Source of the DNA: Methylobacterium platani
GTDB taxonomy: Bacteria > Pseudomonadota > Alphaproteobacteria > Rhizobiales > Beijerinckiaceae
Direction: 5' to 3'
NCBI RefSeq assembly: GCF_001653715.1
Contig: NZ_LWHQ01000049.1
Span: forward strand, 61,260-121,716
DNA: 60,457 nucleotides
The notes under the pieces: generated by a model
Told to the model about the DNA's origin: nothing
Seen by the model: the letters and a program-made list of their open reading frames with translations, nothing else
Databases searched by the model: none
Shown: positions 27,177-35,789 of the stretch, piece by piece
How the letters are laid out: each line of letters begins with the position of its first letter
How positions within the stretch are numbered: position 1 is the first letter of the stretch
Program-made: the position numbers and the translations under genes

Positions 27177-27863
27177 ATGGGTCGGCTCGCAGGGTTTCCC
27201 TTCTTCAAGGATGCGGGCGTCGACCTGACCTCCTACGAATCGCGCTGCATCTGGCGGCGGTTCGACGCCAACGAGATCCTGGTCGACTTCGACGACGCCT
27301 CGACCGACGTCTACCTGCTCGCCGCCGGCGAGGTGCGGATCCTCAACCGGACGCAGTCGGGCAAGGAGGTGATCCTGGGCGAGATGCGGGCCGGCGAGCT
27401 GTTCGGCGAGCTCGCCGCCATCGACGGGGTCAGCCGCTCGGCCAACGTCACGGCGCTCACCCGCGGCGAGCTCTGCGTGGTGCCCTCGGCGGTCTTCCGC
27501 GAGATCGTGTTCGCCGCGCCCCCGATCGCCGACCGGCTGCTGCGGCTCTTGGCCAAGCGGGTGCGGATGCTCAACGCCCGGCTGATGGAGCACGCGGTCC
27601 TCGACCTGCGCCACCGCCTCTACGCCGAATTGCTGCGCCTCTCCGCGCCCCGGCCCGGCACCGACGGCGAGCGCGCTGTGAGCCCGCCGCCCTACCACCA
27701 CGTGCTCGCCGCCCGCATCGGCTGCCGCCGCGAGCAGGTGACGCGGGAATTCACCGTGATGGCCCAGGAAGGCCTCGTCGACCGCACCCGCGGCGCCCTG
27801 ATCCTGCGCCGGCCGGACATTCTCGAGGCGCGGGTGGCGGAGGCGTTGCGGGAGGACACCTAG
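27177..27863 (+). CDS. Crp/Fnr family transcriptional regulator
   Basis: 228 residues. The N-terminal cyclic-nucleotide-binding fold (about 15-135) shows DVYLLAAGEVRILNRTQSGKEVILGEMRAGELFGELAAIDG, with the Glu that contacts a cyclic nucleotide ribose in related proteins. The C-terminal winged helix (about 165-225) has CRREQVTREFTVMAQEGLVDRT. There is no N-terminal Cys cluster, so it is not an oxygen-sensing Fnr. A GAGGG site precedes the ATG. Target genes are not evident. Its stop codon overlaps the stop of a transposase remnant on the other strand. Confidence 0.9.
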   Translation: MGRLAGFPFFKDAGVDLTSYESRCIWRRFDANEILVDFDDASTDVYLLAAGEVRILNRTQSGKEVILGEMRAGELFGELAAIDGVSRSANVTALTRGELCVVPSAVFREIVFAAPPIADRLLRLLAKRVRMLNARLMEHAVLDLRHRLYAELLRLSAPRPGTDGERAVSPPPYHHVLAARIGCRREQVTREFTVMAQEGLVDRTRGALILRRPDILEARVAEALREDT

Positions 27864-27980
27864 GTGTATGGTCCCGGAATGAGGGGGCGCGGATCGATCG
27901 TGAACCGGCCCGGGTCTTCGGTCCAGGCCTGACAGATGGTTTGGAACGGGGTCTTCCAGCGCAGCGCCCTGAGGTGCTTT
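27860..27980 (-). pseudogene. IS481 family transposase, 3' remnant
   Basis: Read on the minus strand, about 40 codons give LRALRWKTPFQTICQAW, then TEDPGRFTIDPRPLIPGPYT and a TAG stop. This is the ordinary C-terminus of IS481-type transposases. The DDE catalytic domain is gone; upstream of the fragment a stop and unrelated sequence follow. The remnant ends exactly in the crp-like stop codon on the opposite strand. Confidence 0.75.
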
Positions 27981-28305
27981 CCGACATCCTAGACGGCCGG
28001 TCGGTCGTGTCGGCTGATACCTAACGCTGACGGGCGATTCATGGGTCTGCTGACGATCCATCTGCGACATTCAGAATGTCCGCTGCCCGGCGATTGATGG
28101 CCTCGCCGAGGCGATCTGAAACCCTGGCCGTGCCCGCGCTTCAGAGCACAGGCCAGGCCCAAAAAACTTCTTGATCTAACATATATTAATGACCGTTATT
28201 CAGATCGACAGCATTGTCGAATAGGGTGCGGTGTGCCCAATTCGAATATTTCCCGCTCAGACAACTTGTGAGCATCGACATTTGATATTAAATTAAGGCA
28301 GATCA
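27981..28305. other. AT-rich intergenic stretch
   Basis: 325 bases, clearly AT-richer to the right. It holds a perfect 6-bp-arm hairpin TCGACA-GCAT-TGTCGA (28205-28220) and presumably the promoter of the DUF6894-PAS gene. No further gene was recognised. Confidence 0.4.
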
Positions 28306-29028
28306 ATGCCGTATTTTTTCTTAAATTTCAGCGAATATCGCGAGAGCTTGCCTAGCGAACCCCTGGAATTCGCCGATCTTGAACAAGCATATCTTGCGGC
28401 TTGTGGCAGCATACCCTCGATATCAAAAGAACTGCTTATAGATCGGAAGGATCCGCTTGCAGCCTTCTGTATCATCACCGACGAAAAAGGTCGAGACTTA
28501 ATAACTGTGCCTTTTACGGATGTGCTTGCGCCTTCAGAGTGGCGTCGCGCACGGACGCAACAGGGTCCACATGAATGGCCTCGCTCCACTCGCAGCCGCG
28601 ATGCGTTGGCTCTGGCGAGCTTTCGCCAGATGTTTGGTCCGGTCGATGCAGGCTGTGTTCTGATGACCCCCGAGATGCACATTATCGAGATGAACGAATT
28701 TGGAGCTCGTCACAGTCACGTAGATCCAGAGGCTATTCGTGGTCAGTCGATCTATTCAATATTCTGCGACCTGCGCGGCGAGCCTAAAGATAGTTTTACT
28801 GAGTTTATGTCGCTGGCACAAGCAGGGGCTGCATCACAGGTTACGGATCTCCCCTATCTTGTGCTGGACGCTGAGGGCCAAACAACTCACGGCTGGTGGA
28901 ACGCGCGCACTTGGCCAATTTTCGATGACCACAATCATCTGCTCGGCTTCGTGGAATGGGCGGAGCCTTTCACGTCACCTACACGAGGAGGCAGGACGAC
29001 TGTGCGGGTCACGAAGCGACAGACTTGA
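28306..29028 (+). CDS. DUF6894-PAS domain protein
   Basis: 240 residues. Residues 1-75 match the DUF6894 pattern (MPYFFLNF..., FADLEQAYLAACGSI, ITDEKGRDLITVPF), common in small proteins of Rhizobiales. Residues about 105-225 look like a PAS fold (GCVLMTPEMHIIEMN, then a WWNARTWPIFDDHNHLLGFVEW end), probably a ligand or signal sensor. No output domain is attached, so a partner is expected. The gene is much lower in GC than its neighbours and follows an IS remnant, which suggests acquisition. An AAGG ribosome site lies upstream. Confidence 0.75.
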   Translation: MPYFFLNFSEYRESLPSEPLEFADLEQAYLAACGSIPSISKELLIDRKDPLAAFCIITDEKGRDLITVPFTDVLAPSEWRRARTQQGPHEWPRSTRSRDALALASFRQMFGPVDAGCVLMTPEMHIIEMNEFGARHSHVDPEAIRGQSIYSIFCDLRGEPKDSFTEFMSLAQAGAASQVTDLPYLVLDAEGQTTHGWWNARTWPIFDDHNHLLGFVEWAEPFTSPTRGGRTTVRVTKRQT

Positions 29029-29476
29029 CTGACAGCCAGCCGAACGTCGGCCGTCAGGCGTGAGAGCAAGGACCCGTCCCAACCCCGTGCGGTCATTCCG
29101 CATGTCAGGCTTGGCTGTGCGGAAAACAGGTGCCTGCCGACAAGGTGACGAGCCATGTCGACTGACGTCCTCCCCCACTTCCGACCTCGGCTGTGACACT
29201 TGCACGACAAACCCTGTCGGATTGGCAGAGCACGCGGACTCGTCTCTGCCAGGGTTTTCCGACAGGCCGGTCGGGTGCCGGCAAAGCCTCGGTCGAGCGG
29301 CCACTCGAGATCGCCCGCTCGATGCCGGTCGACGCGCTCGAGCAGCCCGGCCGGCGGCCGCCCGCTGGGCAATCGGGAGCACCCGACGGGAATGAAACCG
29401 AGGTTCGGGGTGATCGAGCCCGGGGGGCCGCCTCCCATCCCGGGCCGTCCTCCGATCGAAGGACCGGCGCTCGCCC
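29029..29476. other. Intergenic region between convergent genes
   Basis: 448 bases without a recognised gene. An imperfect long hairpin lies at 29214-29265: CTGTCGGA and GGCAGAG on the left pair with CTCTGCC and TCCGACAG on the right, with an AGGGTTT bulge. It may be a terminator or a decayed mobile-element end. Confidence 0.4.
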
Positions 29477-30109
29477 CTACCGCCCCTCCGGCCCGTAGGC
29501 CGCCAGGAACACCCGCACCGCCTCCGCCACCCAATAGGCCGTCTCGGCCTCGGTCGGCGGGTCGCCGACGGCGAAGAGGAGGCGGCGCATCGTGGTGGCG
29601 GCGCAGAGGTCGAAGAAGTGGCGGGCGGCGAGGTCGGTGTCCATCGCGCGCAGGCGGCCGGCGGCGACCTGGGCGTCGAGATAGGCGCGCAGGCGAGCCC
29701 GGCCGAGCAGCGGGCCCGCCTCGTAGAAGGCCCGGCCGAAGCGCGGGAATTTCTCCGCCGCGCCGATCACCATCCTGACCGAGGCGATGTGGTCGGGCCG
29801 CACCATCGCCTCCATCAGGCTGGTACCGAGGCGGCGCAGCACGGCGGCGATGTCGGGGTCGTCGTGGTCGAGGCGGCAGATGCTCTCGGCGAGGCTCCGC
29901 TTCTCCTCGATCGTCAGCGCCTCGAACAGCGCCTCCTTGCTCTCGAAATAGACGTAGAGCGTGCCCTTCGAGACGCCCGCCGCCTTGGCGATCGCCCCCA
30001 TGCTGGCGCCGTCGAAGCCGCTGGCGAGGAAGACCTCGCGGGCGCCGTCCAGGATCTGGCGGCGCTTGTCGGTGTCGGCGGGCGGGGGGCTTAAGGGAGC
30101 GTCGCTCAT
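29477..30109 (-). CDS. TetR family transcriptional repressor of the adjacent efflux operon
   Basis: 210 residues. The DNA-binding part is RRQILDGAREVFLASGF, then GASMGAIAKAAGVSKGTLYVYFESKEALFEAL (about 15-62). The C-terminal part is all helical and ligand-binding in the family, similar to AcrR/TetR_C domains. It faces the emrA-like gene and a perfect palindrome lies between them, so it most likely represses the pump and possibly itself. The start at 30109 is chosen by length; an in-frame start 18 codons upstream is possible. Confidence 0.92.
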   Translation of the reverse strand: MSDAPLSPPPADTDKRRQILDGAREVFLASGFDGASMGAIAKAAGVSKGTLYVYFESKEALFEALTIEEKRSLAESICRLDHDDPDIAAVLRRLGTSLMEAMVRPDHIASVRMVIGAAEKFPRFGRAFYEAGPLLGRARLRAYLDAQVAAGRLRAMDTDLAARHFFDLCAATTMRRLLFAVGDPPTEAETAYWVAEAVRVFLAAYGPEGR

Positions 30110-30204
30110 CGGGGTGCCATGAGGGTTGAGACCCAATGTGGGGGGTGCCGCGGCGGCGATCAATCGGACTCGCGAACGGCCTTGTGCACCGCACGCGAAG
30201 CCGA

Positions 30205-30225
30205 TTGACCGAACGGTTCGGTCAA
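30205..30225. promoter_or_regulatory. Perfect 21-bp palindromic TetR operator
   Basis: TTGACCGAAC and its exact reverse complement flank a central G (30215). The pattern of TTGACCG facing CGGTCAA is typical of TetR-family sites before efflux genes. It lies 96 bases from the repressor start and 80 bases from the emrA-like start. Confidence 0.82.
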
Positions 30226-30305
30226 ATTAATATCGCGGTCGTTCGAGAGCCGTCAACCGATTCGGTGCACGGTGGGGGCCTATCCCCGAGGGCGGGTGGA
30301 CTACG

Positions 30306-31541
30306 ATGGCGTTCCGAGACGATTACGCACAGGGCCGGCCGGCCGGCGAGGCGGCCGCGAAAGCCGCGCCCCAGGCGACCGCGCCGGCCATCCAGCCGCC
30401 GGCCGCGGCACCGCCGGCGAAGCGCAGGCGCCCCTTGCGCCGCCTGGTTCTGCTCGCGCTTCTCGCCGGCGGCGGCGCCTACGGGGCCTATGCGGGCCAC
30501 GAATGGTGGACGACCGGCCGCTTCTTCGTCACGACCGACGACGCCTACGTCCAGGCCGACATCTCGACGCTGGCCGCCAAGGTCTCGGGCTACCTCGAGG
30601 CGGTGCCGGTGGTGAACGGCCAGGCGGTCAAGGCCGGCGACGTGATCGCGCGGATCGAGGACGGCGATTATCGCCTGGCGCTCAAGGCCGCCGAGGACAA
30701 GCTGGCGACGCAAGGCAGCGTCATCGCGCGCATCGCCCGCCAGGCCGAGGCCGCCCGCGCCCAGGTGCTGCAGGGCCAGGCGCAGATCGACGCCGCCAAG
30801 GCCGACCAGGTCAGGGCCGCCGCCGACTACCAGCGCCAGCAGCAGCTCGCGCTGTCCGAGTTCGCCGCCAAGTCGCGCCTGGAGCAGTCCCGGGCCGACC
30901 GCGACCGGTCGGACGCCACCGTGAAGGGCGCCGAGGCCAACCTGATCGCGCTCCAGGCCAACGTCGCGGTGCTGGAGGCGCAGACCAGGGAGGCCGAGAA
31001 CCTCGCCGCCGAATTGCGCACCGCCGTCGACCGGGCGAAGCGCGACCTGACGTTCACGGTTCTGCGCGCGCCCTTCGACGGGGTGATCGGCAACAAGGCG
31101 ACCGAGGCCGGGGCCTATGTCGGGCCGGGCTCGCGCATCGCCGCGCTGGTGCCGCTCCAGAGCGCCCGGGTCGACGCCAACTTCAAGGAGACCCAGCTCG
31201 GCCGGGTCCGGGTCGGCCAGCCGGTCCATATCCGGGTCGATGCCTGGCCCGACCGCGACATCGTCGGCACCGTCGAGAGCCTGTCGCCGGCCTCCGGCTC
31301 GGTGTTCAGCCTGCTGCCGCCCGACAACGCGACCGGCAACTTCACCAAGATCGTCCAGCGCCTGCCCGTCCGGGTGCGCGTGCCGGAGGCGGTCGCCCGC
31401 GAGGGCCTCTTGCGGCCCGGCCTCTCGGTGGTGGTGCGGGTCGACACCCGCGGCCTCGACGAGACGAAGCCGCCGGCCCCGATCGAGCCGCATCAGGCGG
31501 TATCGGAGAAGGCTGCGGCTTTGCGCACGGCGGGGCGCTGA
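30306..31541 (+). CDS. emrA: HlyD/EmrA family membrane fusion protein
   Basis: 411 residues. A cytosolic N-terminus and one membrane helix (about 44-63) lead to the periplasmic part: VTTDDAYVQADISTLAAKVSGYLEAVPVVNGQAVKAGDVIARIED (lipoyl half), a long coiled coil (about 120-245) and LRAPFDGVIGNKATEAGAYVGPGSRIAALVPL (second lipoyl half). It bridges the EmrB-like pump to an outer-membrane channel, as in EmrAB-TolC. No TolC gene is nearby. The emrB-like gene follows after 267 bases that contain a palindromic repeat. Confidence 0.92.
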   Translation: MAFRDDYAQGRPAGEAAAKAAPQATAPAIQPPAAAPPAKRRRPLRRLVLLALLAGGGAYGAYAGHEWWTTGRFFVTTDDAYVQADISTLAAKVSGYLEAVPVVNGQAVKAGDVIARIEDGDYRLALKAAEDKLATQGSVIARIARQAEAARAQVLQGQAQIDAAKADQVRAAADYQRQQQLALSEFAAKSRLEQSRADRDRSDATVKGAEANLIALQANVAVLEAQTREAENLAAELRTAVDRAKRDLTFTVLRAPFDGVIGNKATEAGAYVGPGSRIAALVPLQSARVDANFKETQLGRVRVGQPVHIRVDAWPDRDIVGTVESLSPASGSVFSLLPPDNATGNFTKIVQRLPVRVRVPEAVAREGLLRPGLSVVVRVDTRGLDETKPPAPIEPHQAVSEKAAALRTAGR

Positions 31542-31572
31542 TCAAAAGAAGACAATCGTAGACCGCGGGATC

Positions 31573-31736
31573 CCCTCTCCCGTGTGGGAGAGGGGTAGGG
31601 GCGATCGAAGATCGCGCGAGGGTGACACGCTTCAGTGTAAAGCGCTAAGCGTGGTGCTGGTAGCGGGACGGTTCGAGCTAGATTCAGAACCGTAGCACCC
31701 TCACCCCCTACCCCTCTCCCACACGGGAGAGGGGAG
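31573..31736. repeat. Long palindromic repeat between emrA and emrB
   Basis: About 30 bases at each end are inverted copies, each itself a hairpin (CCCCTCTCCCG-TG-T-GGGAGAGGGG type). The left arm is interrupted after GGTAGGGG by about 18 extra bases. The element resembles the small hairpin at 6393 and is a typical intergenic repeat. Lying inside an operon, it would form a large structure in the mRNA and may reduce emrB expression. Confidence 0.75.
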
Positions 31737-31808
31737 TTGCGTCATAGCTTCGTCAAGACGAGACAATCATAATCGTCTATTTCTACAATCCAGCAGGCAC
31801 CGAAAGAC

Positions 31809-33371
31809 ATGGCTGCGACCCCCGCGCCCGCCGACGCGCCGATCGACCGCCGCCGCATGGTGGCGTTCGTCTGCATGGTGTTCGGGATGTTCATGGCGAT
31901 CCTGGACATCCAGATCGTCTCGGCCTCTCTCGCAGAGATCCAGGCCGGCCTCTCGGCCTCGGCCGACGAGATCCCGTGGGTGCAGACGAGCTACCTCATC
32001 GCCGAGGTGATCTCGATCCCGCTGTCGGGCACCCTGTCGCGGGTGCTCTCGACCCGCTGGATGTTCGTGATCTCGGCCGGCGGCTTCACCCTGATGAGCC
32101 TGATGTGCGCCACCTCGTCGACGATCGGCGAGATGATCGTCTGGCGCGCCCTGCAGGGCTTCATCGGCGGCGGCATGATCCCGACGGTGTTCGCCTCGGC
32201 CTTCACCATCTTCCCGGCCTCGAAGCGCAGCGTCGTCTCGCCGATGATCGGCCTCGTCGCGACGCTCGCCCCCACCATCGGCCCGACGGTCGGCGGCTAC
32301 CTCACCGACCTGTTCAACTGGCACTGGCTGTTCCTCGTCAACATCGTGCCGGGCATCTTCGTCACGGTCTCGACCTATTTCCTGGTCGATTTCGACAAGC
32401 CGAACCTCGACCTGCTCAAGCGCTTCGACTGGGCCGGCCTCGGCCTGATGGCGGCGTTCCTCGGCTGCCTCGAATATGTCCTGGAGGAGGGACCGACCCA
32501 CGACTGGTTCCAGGAGGAGGCGATCTTCGTCGCGGCACTCGTCTGCGGGGTCACCTGCATCGGCTTCTTCTGGCGGGCGCTCACCGCCGAGCAGCCGATC
32601 GTGGATCTGCGCGCCTTCTCCGACCGCAACTTCGCCGGCGGCTGCCTGTTCAGCTTCGTCATGGGCATCGGCCTCTACGGCCTGACCTACCTGTATCCGG
32701 TCTATCTCGGCCGGGTGCGCGGCTACTCGGCGCTGCAGATCGGCGAGACGATGTTCATCTCGGGGCTGTGCATGTTCGCCACCGCCCCGATCGCCGGGCG
32801 CCTCTCGGCCAAGGTCGATCCGCGGATCATGATGGCGATCGGGTTCGCGGGGTTCGCCGCCGGCACCTGGATCGTCACCGGCATCACCAAGGACTGGGAC
32901 TTCTACGAGCTGCTGTGGCCGCAGGTGCTGCGCGGCTGCTCGCTGATGCTGTGCATGATCCCGATCAACAACATCGCGCTCGGCACCCTGCCGCCGGCCC
33001 GGATGAAGAATGCGTCGGGCCTCTACAACCTCACCCGCAACCTCGGCGGCGCGGTGGGCCTGGCGCTGATCAACACCGTGCTCAACGACCGCTGGGACCT
33101 CCACCTCGCGCGCCTGCACGAGCGCTTCACCTGGACCAACCCGATGGTGCTGGAGCGCCTCGACAGCATGGCCAAGGGCTTTGCCGGGCTCGCCGGCAAC
33201 CCGGACGCCATGGCGCTCAAGGCGATGATGAACACCGTGCGGATGCAGGGGCTGCTGATGAGCTTCGCCGACGTGTTCCTGATCCTGACCGTGCTGTTCG
33301 TGCTGATGGCCTGCGCCACGCCGATGATCCGCCGGCCGCGCCCGGGCGGGGCGGGGGCGGACGCGCATTGA
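31809..33371 (+). CDS. emrB: DHA2-type MFS drug efflux pump (EmrB-like)
   Basis: 520 residues with about 14 predicted membrane helices. Family signatures include FGMFMAILDIQIVSASLAEIQAGL in helix 1, QTSYLIAEVISIPLSGTLSRVLSTRW and the motif C region GLVATLAPTIGPTVGGYL in helix 5. It exports toxic hydrophobic compounds with proton exchange, working with the EmrA-like protein. Controlled presumably by the upstream TetR repressor. Substrates cannot be inferred. Confidence 0.93.
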   Translation: MAATPAPADAPIDRRRMVAFVCMVFGMFMAILDIQIVSASLAEIQAGLSASADEIPWVQTSYLIAEVISIPLSGTLSRVLSTRWMFVISAGGFTLMSLMCATSSTIGEMIVWRALQGFIGGGMIPTVFASAFTIFPASKRSVVSPMIGLVATLAPTIGPTVGGYLTDLFNWHWLFLVNIVPGIFVTVSTYFLVDFDKPNLDLLKRFDWAGLGLMAAFLGCLEYVLEEGPTHDWFQEEAIFVAALVCGVTCIGFFWRALTAEQPIVDLRAFSDRNFAGGCLFSFVMGIGLYGLTYLYPVYLGRVRGYSALQIGETMFISGLCMFATAPIAGRLSAKVDPRIMMAIGFAGFAAGTWIVTGITKDWDFYELLWPQVLRGCSLMLCMIPINNIALGTLPPARMKNASGLYNLTRNLGGAVGLALINTVLNDRWDLHLARLHERFTWTNPMVLERLDSMAKGFAGLAGNPDAMALKAMMNTVRMQGLLMSFADVFLILTVLFVLMACATPMIRRPRPGGAGADAH

Positions 33372-33722
33372 GGCCGGCCGGTCCCGCCGGGGCGGCGGCC
33401 TAAAACAAAGGCGCCCCTCCCCGGACGGAGAGAGACGCCAAGTCGACGACACGTCTCGGGAGGAGATGCGGATGCCGTCCGGGTCGAGGGACGCAGCGGA
33501 CGGAATCGATGCGTGTCGCCTCATCGATACACGCGGCCGCGCAGATCCCGCAAGTCGTGACAGCATGGACCTTGGTCCGAGGAAACTATACCGCCACGCT
33601 TGACGTGAGGGGACCGCGCCTTCCCCGGCGGCTGCCGGCAGGGAAGGCAGGATGAGAAGCCGGACGGGCGGGGCCGCGGCGCGGCGCGGCGGGCCTTCCC
33701 GCGCCGGCCGTTCCCGGGCTAG
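33372..33722. other. Intergenic region before the polyamine-type transporter
   Basis: 351 bases. A possible 43-codon frame (33472-33603) has a GGAGGAG site 6-8 bases before an ATG, but the peptide resembles nothing I know and is probably chance. The rest likely carries the promoter of the following ABC operon. Confidence 0.3.
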
Positions 33723-34865
33723 ATGGCGGGCCTCTCAAGCCCACGCCGCCCGGACGACGTGCCGAATCCCGCCTCCCCCACGCCCCCGCCCGCCACCGGC
33801 CGCCTCCGCTTCGAGGCGGTGTCGAAGCGCTTCGGCTCCCATCCCGCCGTCGACGGCGTCGACCTCGATCTCGCGCCCGGCCAGGTGTTCTGCCTGCTCG
33901 GGCCGTCCGGCTGCGGCAAGTCCACGCTGCTGCGCCTGGCCGCGGGCTTCGAGAGCCCGAGTTCCGGCACGATCCTCCTCGACGGGCAGGACCTCGCCGG
34001 GGTGCCGCCGCACCGCCGGCCGGTCAACATGATGTTCCAGTCCTACGCCCTGTTCCCGCACCGGGACGTGGCGGGGAACGTCGCCTACGGGCTCGAGCGG
34101 GAGGGCTTGGCACGGGCGGAGATCGCCGCCCGGGTCGGCGAGATGCTGCGCCTGGTGCAGCTCGATCCCTTGAGCGCGCGCCGGCCCGACCAGCTCTCCG
34201 GCGGCCAGCGCCAGCGGGTGGCGCTCGCCCGGGCGCTCGCCAAGAGGCCCCGGGTGCTGCTCCTCGACGAGCCGCTCGGCGCCCTCGACCGCGCCTTGCG
34301 CGAGGAGACGCAAGGGGAGCTGCGGGCGCTGCAGCGCCGGCTCGGCACCACCTTCGTGGTCGTCACCCACGATCCCGCCGAGGCGATGGTGCTCGCCGAC
34401 CGCATCGGCGTGATGGCGGCCGGCCGGCTGGTCCAGGTCGGGTCGGCGGCCGCGCTCTACGAGCGCCCGGCCACCCGCTACGTCGCCGGCCTCCTCGGCG
34501 ACGTGAACCTGATCGAGGGCCGGCTCGGGGAGGGCGGGGCCGGCGCCTCGCGCGGTCTCGACACGCCGCTCGGCCGCCTGCAGGCCCTCGACCATCACGG
34601 CGCCGGGCCCGCCGGGGCGCCGGGCCTGCTGGCCGTGCGGCCCGAGCGGCTGAGCCTCGCCGGGGAGGGCGCGCGCGAGGGGCTGGCGGGCACGCTCCTC
34701 GAGGCGACCTATCTGGGAGACAGGATCCTCTACCGGGTCGGGATGGCGGACGGGCGGGTGCTGCGGGCCTCGGGTCCTCCCGGCCCGGGGCCGGGCGCCG
34801 GCGCCCCGGTGCGTCTCGCCTTCTCGAGCGATGCCGCCTCGCTGCTGCCGGCGGATCCCGCATGA
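33723..34865 (+). CDS. Spermidine/putrescine-type ABC transporter ATPase (PotA/PotG-like)
   Basis: 380 residues. Walker A is GPSGCGKST, signature LSGGQRQRV and Walker B VLLLDEPLGALD. The C-terminal TOBE domain (about 285-375) is that of PotA, PotG and Fe3+/sulfate-type importers. It energises the two permeases encoded next, its stop overlapping the first permease start (ATGA). The residues before about 27 may be non-native; a later start is possible. Substrate is polyamine-like by family only. Confidence 0.9.
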   Translation: MAGLSSPRRPDDVPNPASPTPPPATGRLRFEAVSKRFGSHPAVDGVDLDLAPGQVFCLLGPSGCGKSTLLRLAAGFESPSSGTILLDGQDLAGVPPHRRPVNMMFQSYALFPHRDVAGNVAYGLEREGLARAEIAARVGEMLRLVQLDPLSARRPDQLSGGQRQRVALARALAKRPRVLLLDEPLGALDRALREETQGELRALQRRLGTTFVVVTHDPAEAMVLADRIGVMAAGRLVQVGSAAALYERPATRYVAGLLGDVNLIEGRLGEGGAGASRGLDTPLGRLQALDHHGAGPAGAPGLLAVRPERLSLAGEGAREGLAGTLLEATYLGDRILYRVGMADGRVLRASGPPGPGPGAGAPVRLAFSSDAASLLPADPA

Positions 34866-35773
34866 CCGGGCGCCTGCGCGAGGCCCTGCGCCGTCTCGCC
34901 CTCCCGGCGGTGCCGCTCGCCTGGCTCCTCGCCTTCTTCGGCCTGCCGTTCCTGGTCGTCGTCAAGATCAGCCTGTCGGACCCGGCGACGGCGCTGCCGC
35001 CCTACACGCCGGTGCTCGACTGGGATGCGGGGCTCGCCGCCTGGGCCGACGTGCTCGCCGCCCTCGACTTCGAGAACTACCGCACGCTGATCGCCGACCC
35101 GCTCTACCTCGAGGCCGGCCTGACCTCGCTCGCGGTGGCGCTGGGCGCGACCGGGCTCCTGGTCCTCGTCGGCTACCCGATCGCCTACGCCATGGCGCGG
35201 GCGCCGAAGGCCTGGCAGCCGCTGCTCGTCGCCCTGATGGTGATCCCGTTCTGGACGAGCTTCCTGATCCGGGTCTACGCCTGGATCGCGATCCTCAAGG
35301 GCGACGGGCTCCTCAACCAGGCGCTGCTCGGGCTCGGGCTGGTCCGTAAGCCGGTCGAGATCCTCAACACCCCGGCGGCGGTGATGATCGGGATGGTCTA
35401 CGCCTACCTGCCGTTCATGGTGCTGCCGCTCTACGCGGTGCTGGAGCGCCTCGACCGCGGCCTGATCGAGGCCGCCCGCGACCTCGGGGCGAGCCGGCTC
35501 GCCGCCTTCCGTACCGTGACCCTGCCGCTGTCGTGGCCCGGCCTCGTCGCCGGCGCGCTCCTGTGCTTCATCCCGATCACCGGCGAGTTCATCATCCCGG
35601 ACCTGCTCGGCGGGCCCGACACGCTGATGCTCGGGCGCGTGCTGTGGAGCGAGTTCTTCTCCAACCGCGACTGGCCGCTCGCCTCGGCGGTCGCGGTGGC
35701 GCTGCTCGTGATCGTCGCCGGCCCGGTGGTCTTGTTCCGCGAGGCCGAGTCGCGCCGGCTGGAGCGGCCCTAG
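34862..35773 (+). CDS. Polyamine-type ABC transporter permease (PotB/PotH-like)
   Basis: 303 residues, six predicted helices with a large periplasmic loop (about 40-80). The cytoplasmic loop EAARDLGASRLAAFRTVTLPLSWPG is the ATPase-docking EAA motif. PFWTSFLIRVYAWIAIL and GEFIIPDLLGGPDTLMLG are signatures of the PotB/PotH branch. It works with the PotC/PotI-like permease just downstream (16 bases). Confidence 0.92.
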   Translation: MTGRLREALRRLALPAVPLAWLLAFFGLPFLVVVKISLSDPATALPPYTPVLDWDAGLAAWADVLAALDFENYRTLIADPLYLEAGLTSLAVALGATGLLVLVGYPIAYAMARAPKAWQPLLVALMVIPFWTSFLIRVYAWIAILKGDGLLNQALLGLGLVRKPVEILNTPAAVMIGMVYAYLPFMVLPLYAVLERLDRGLIEAARDLGASRLAAFRTVTLPLSWPGLVAGALLCFIPITGEFIIPDLLGGPDTLMLGRVLWSEFFSNRDWPLASAVAVALLVIVAGPVVLFREAESRRLERP

Positions 35774-35789
35774 ATGGAGCGGCGTTGAG

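Noticed and set aside
27860..27980. Functional insertion sequence
   Set aside because: Only the last 40 codons of an IS481 transposase remain; no catalytic domain or terminal repeats are visible.
31660..31700. tRNA-like GGTTCGA sequence
   Set aside because: The GGTTCGAG motif lies within the palindromic repeat, and no acceptor or anticodon stem fits around it.
33472..33603. 43-codon small gene with GGAGGAG site
   Set aside because: Composition and peptide look random, and no duplicated or conserved motif was seen; left as intergenic.
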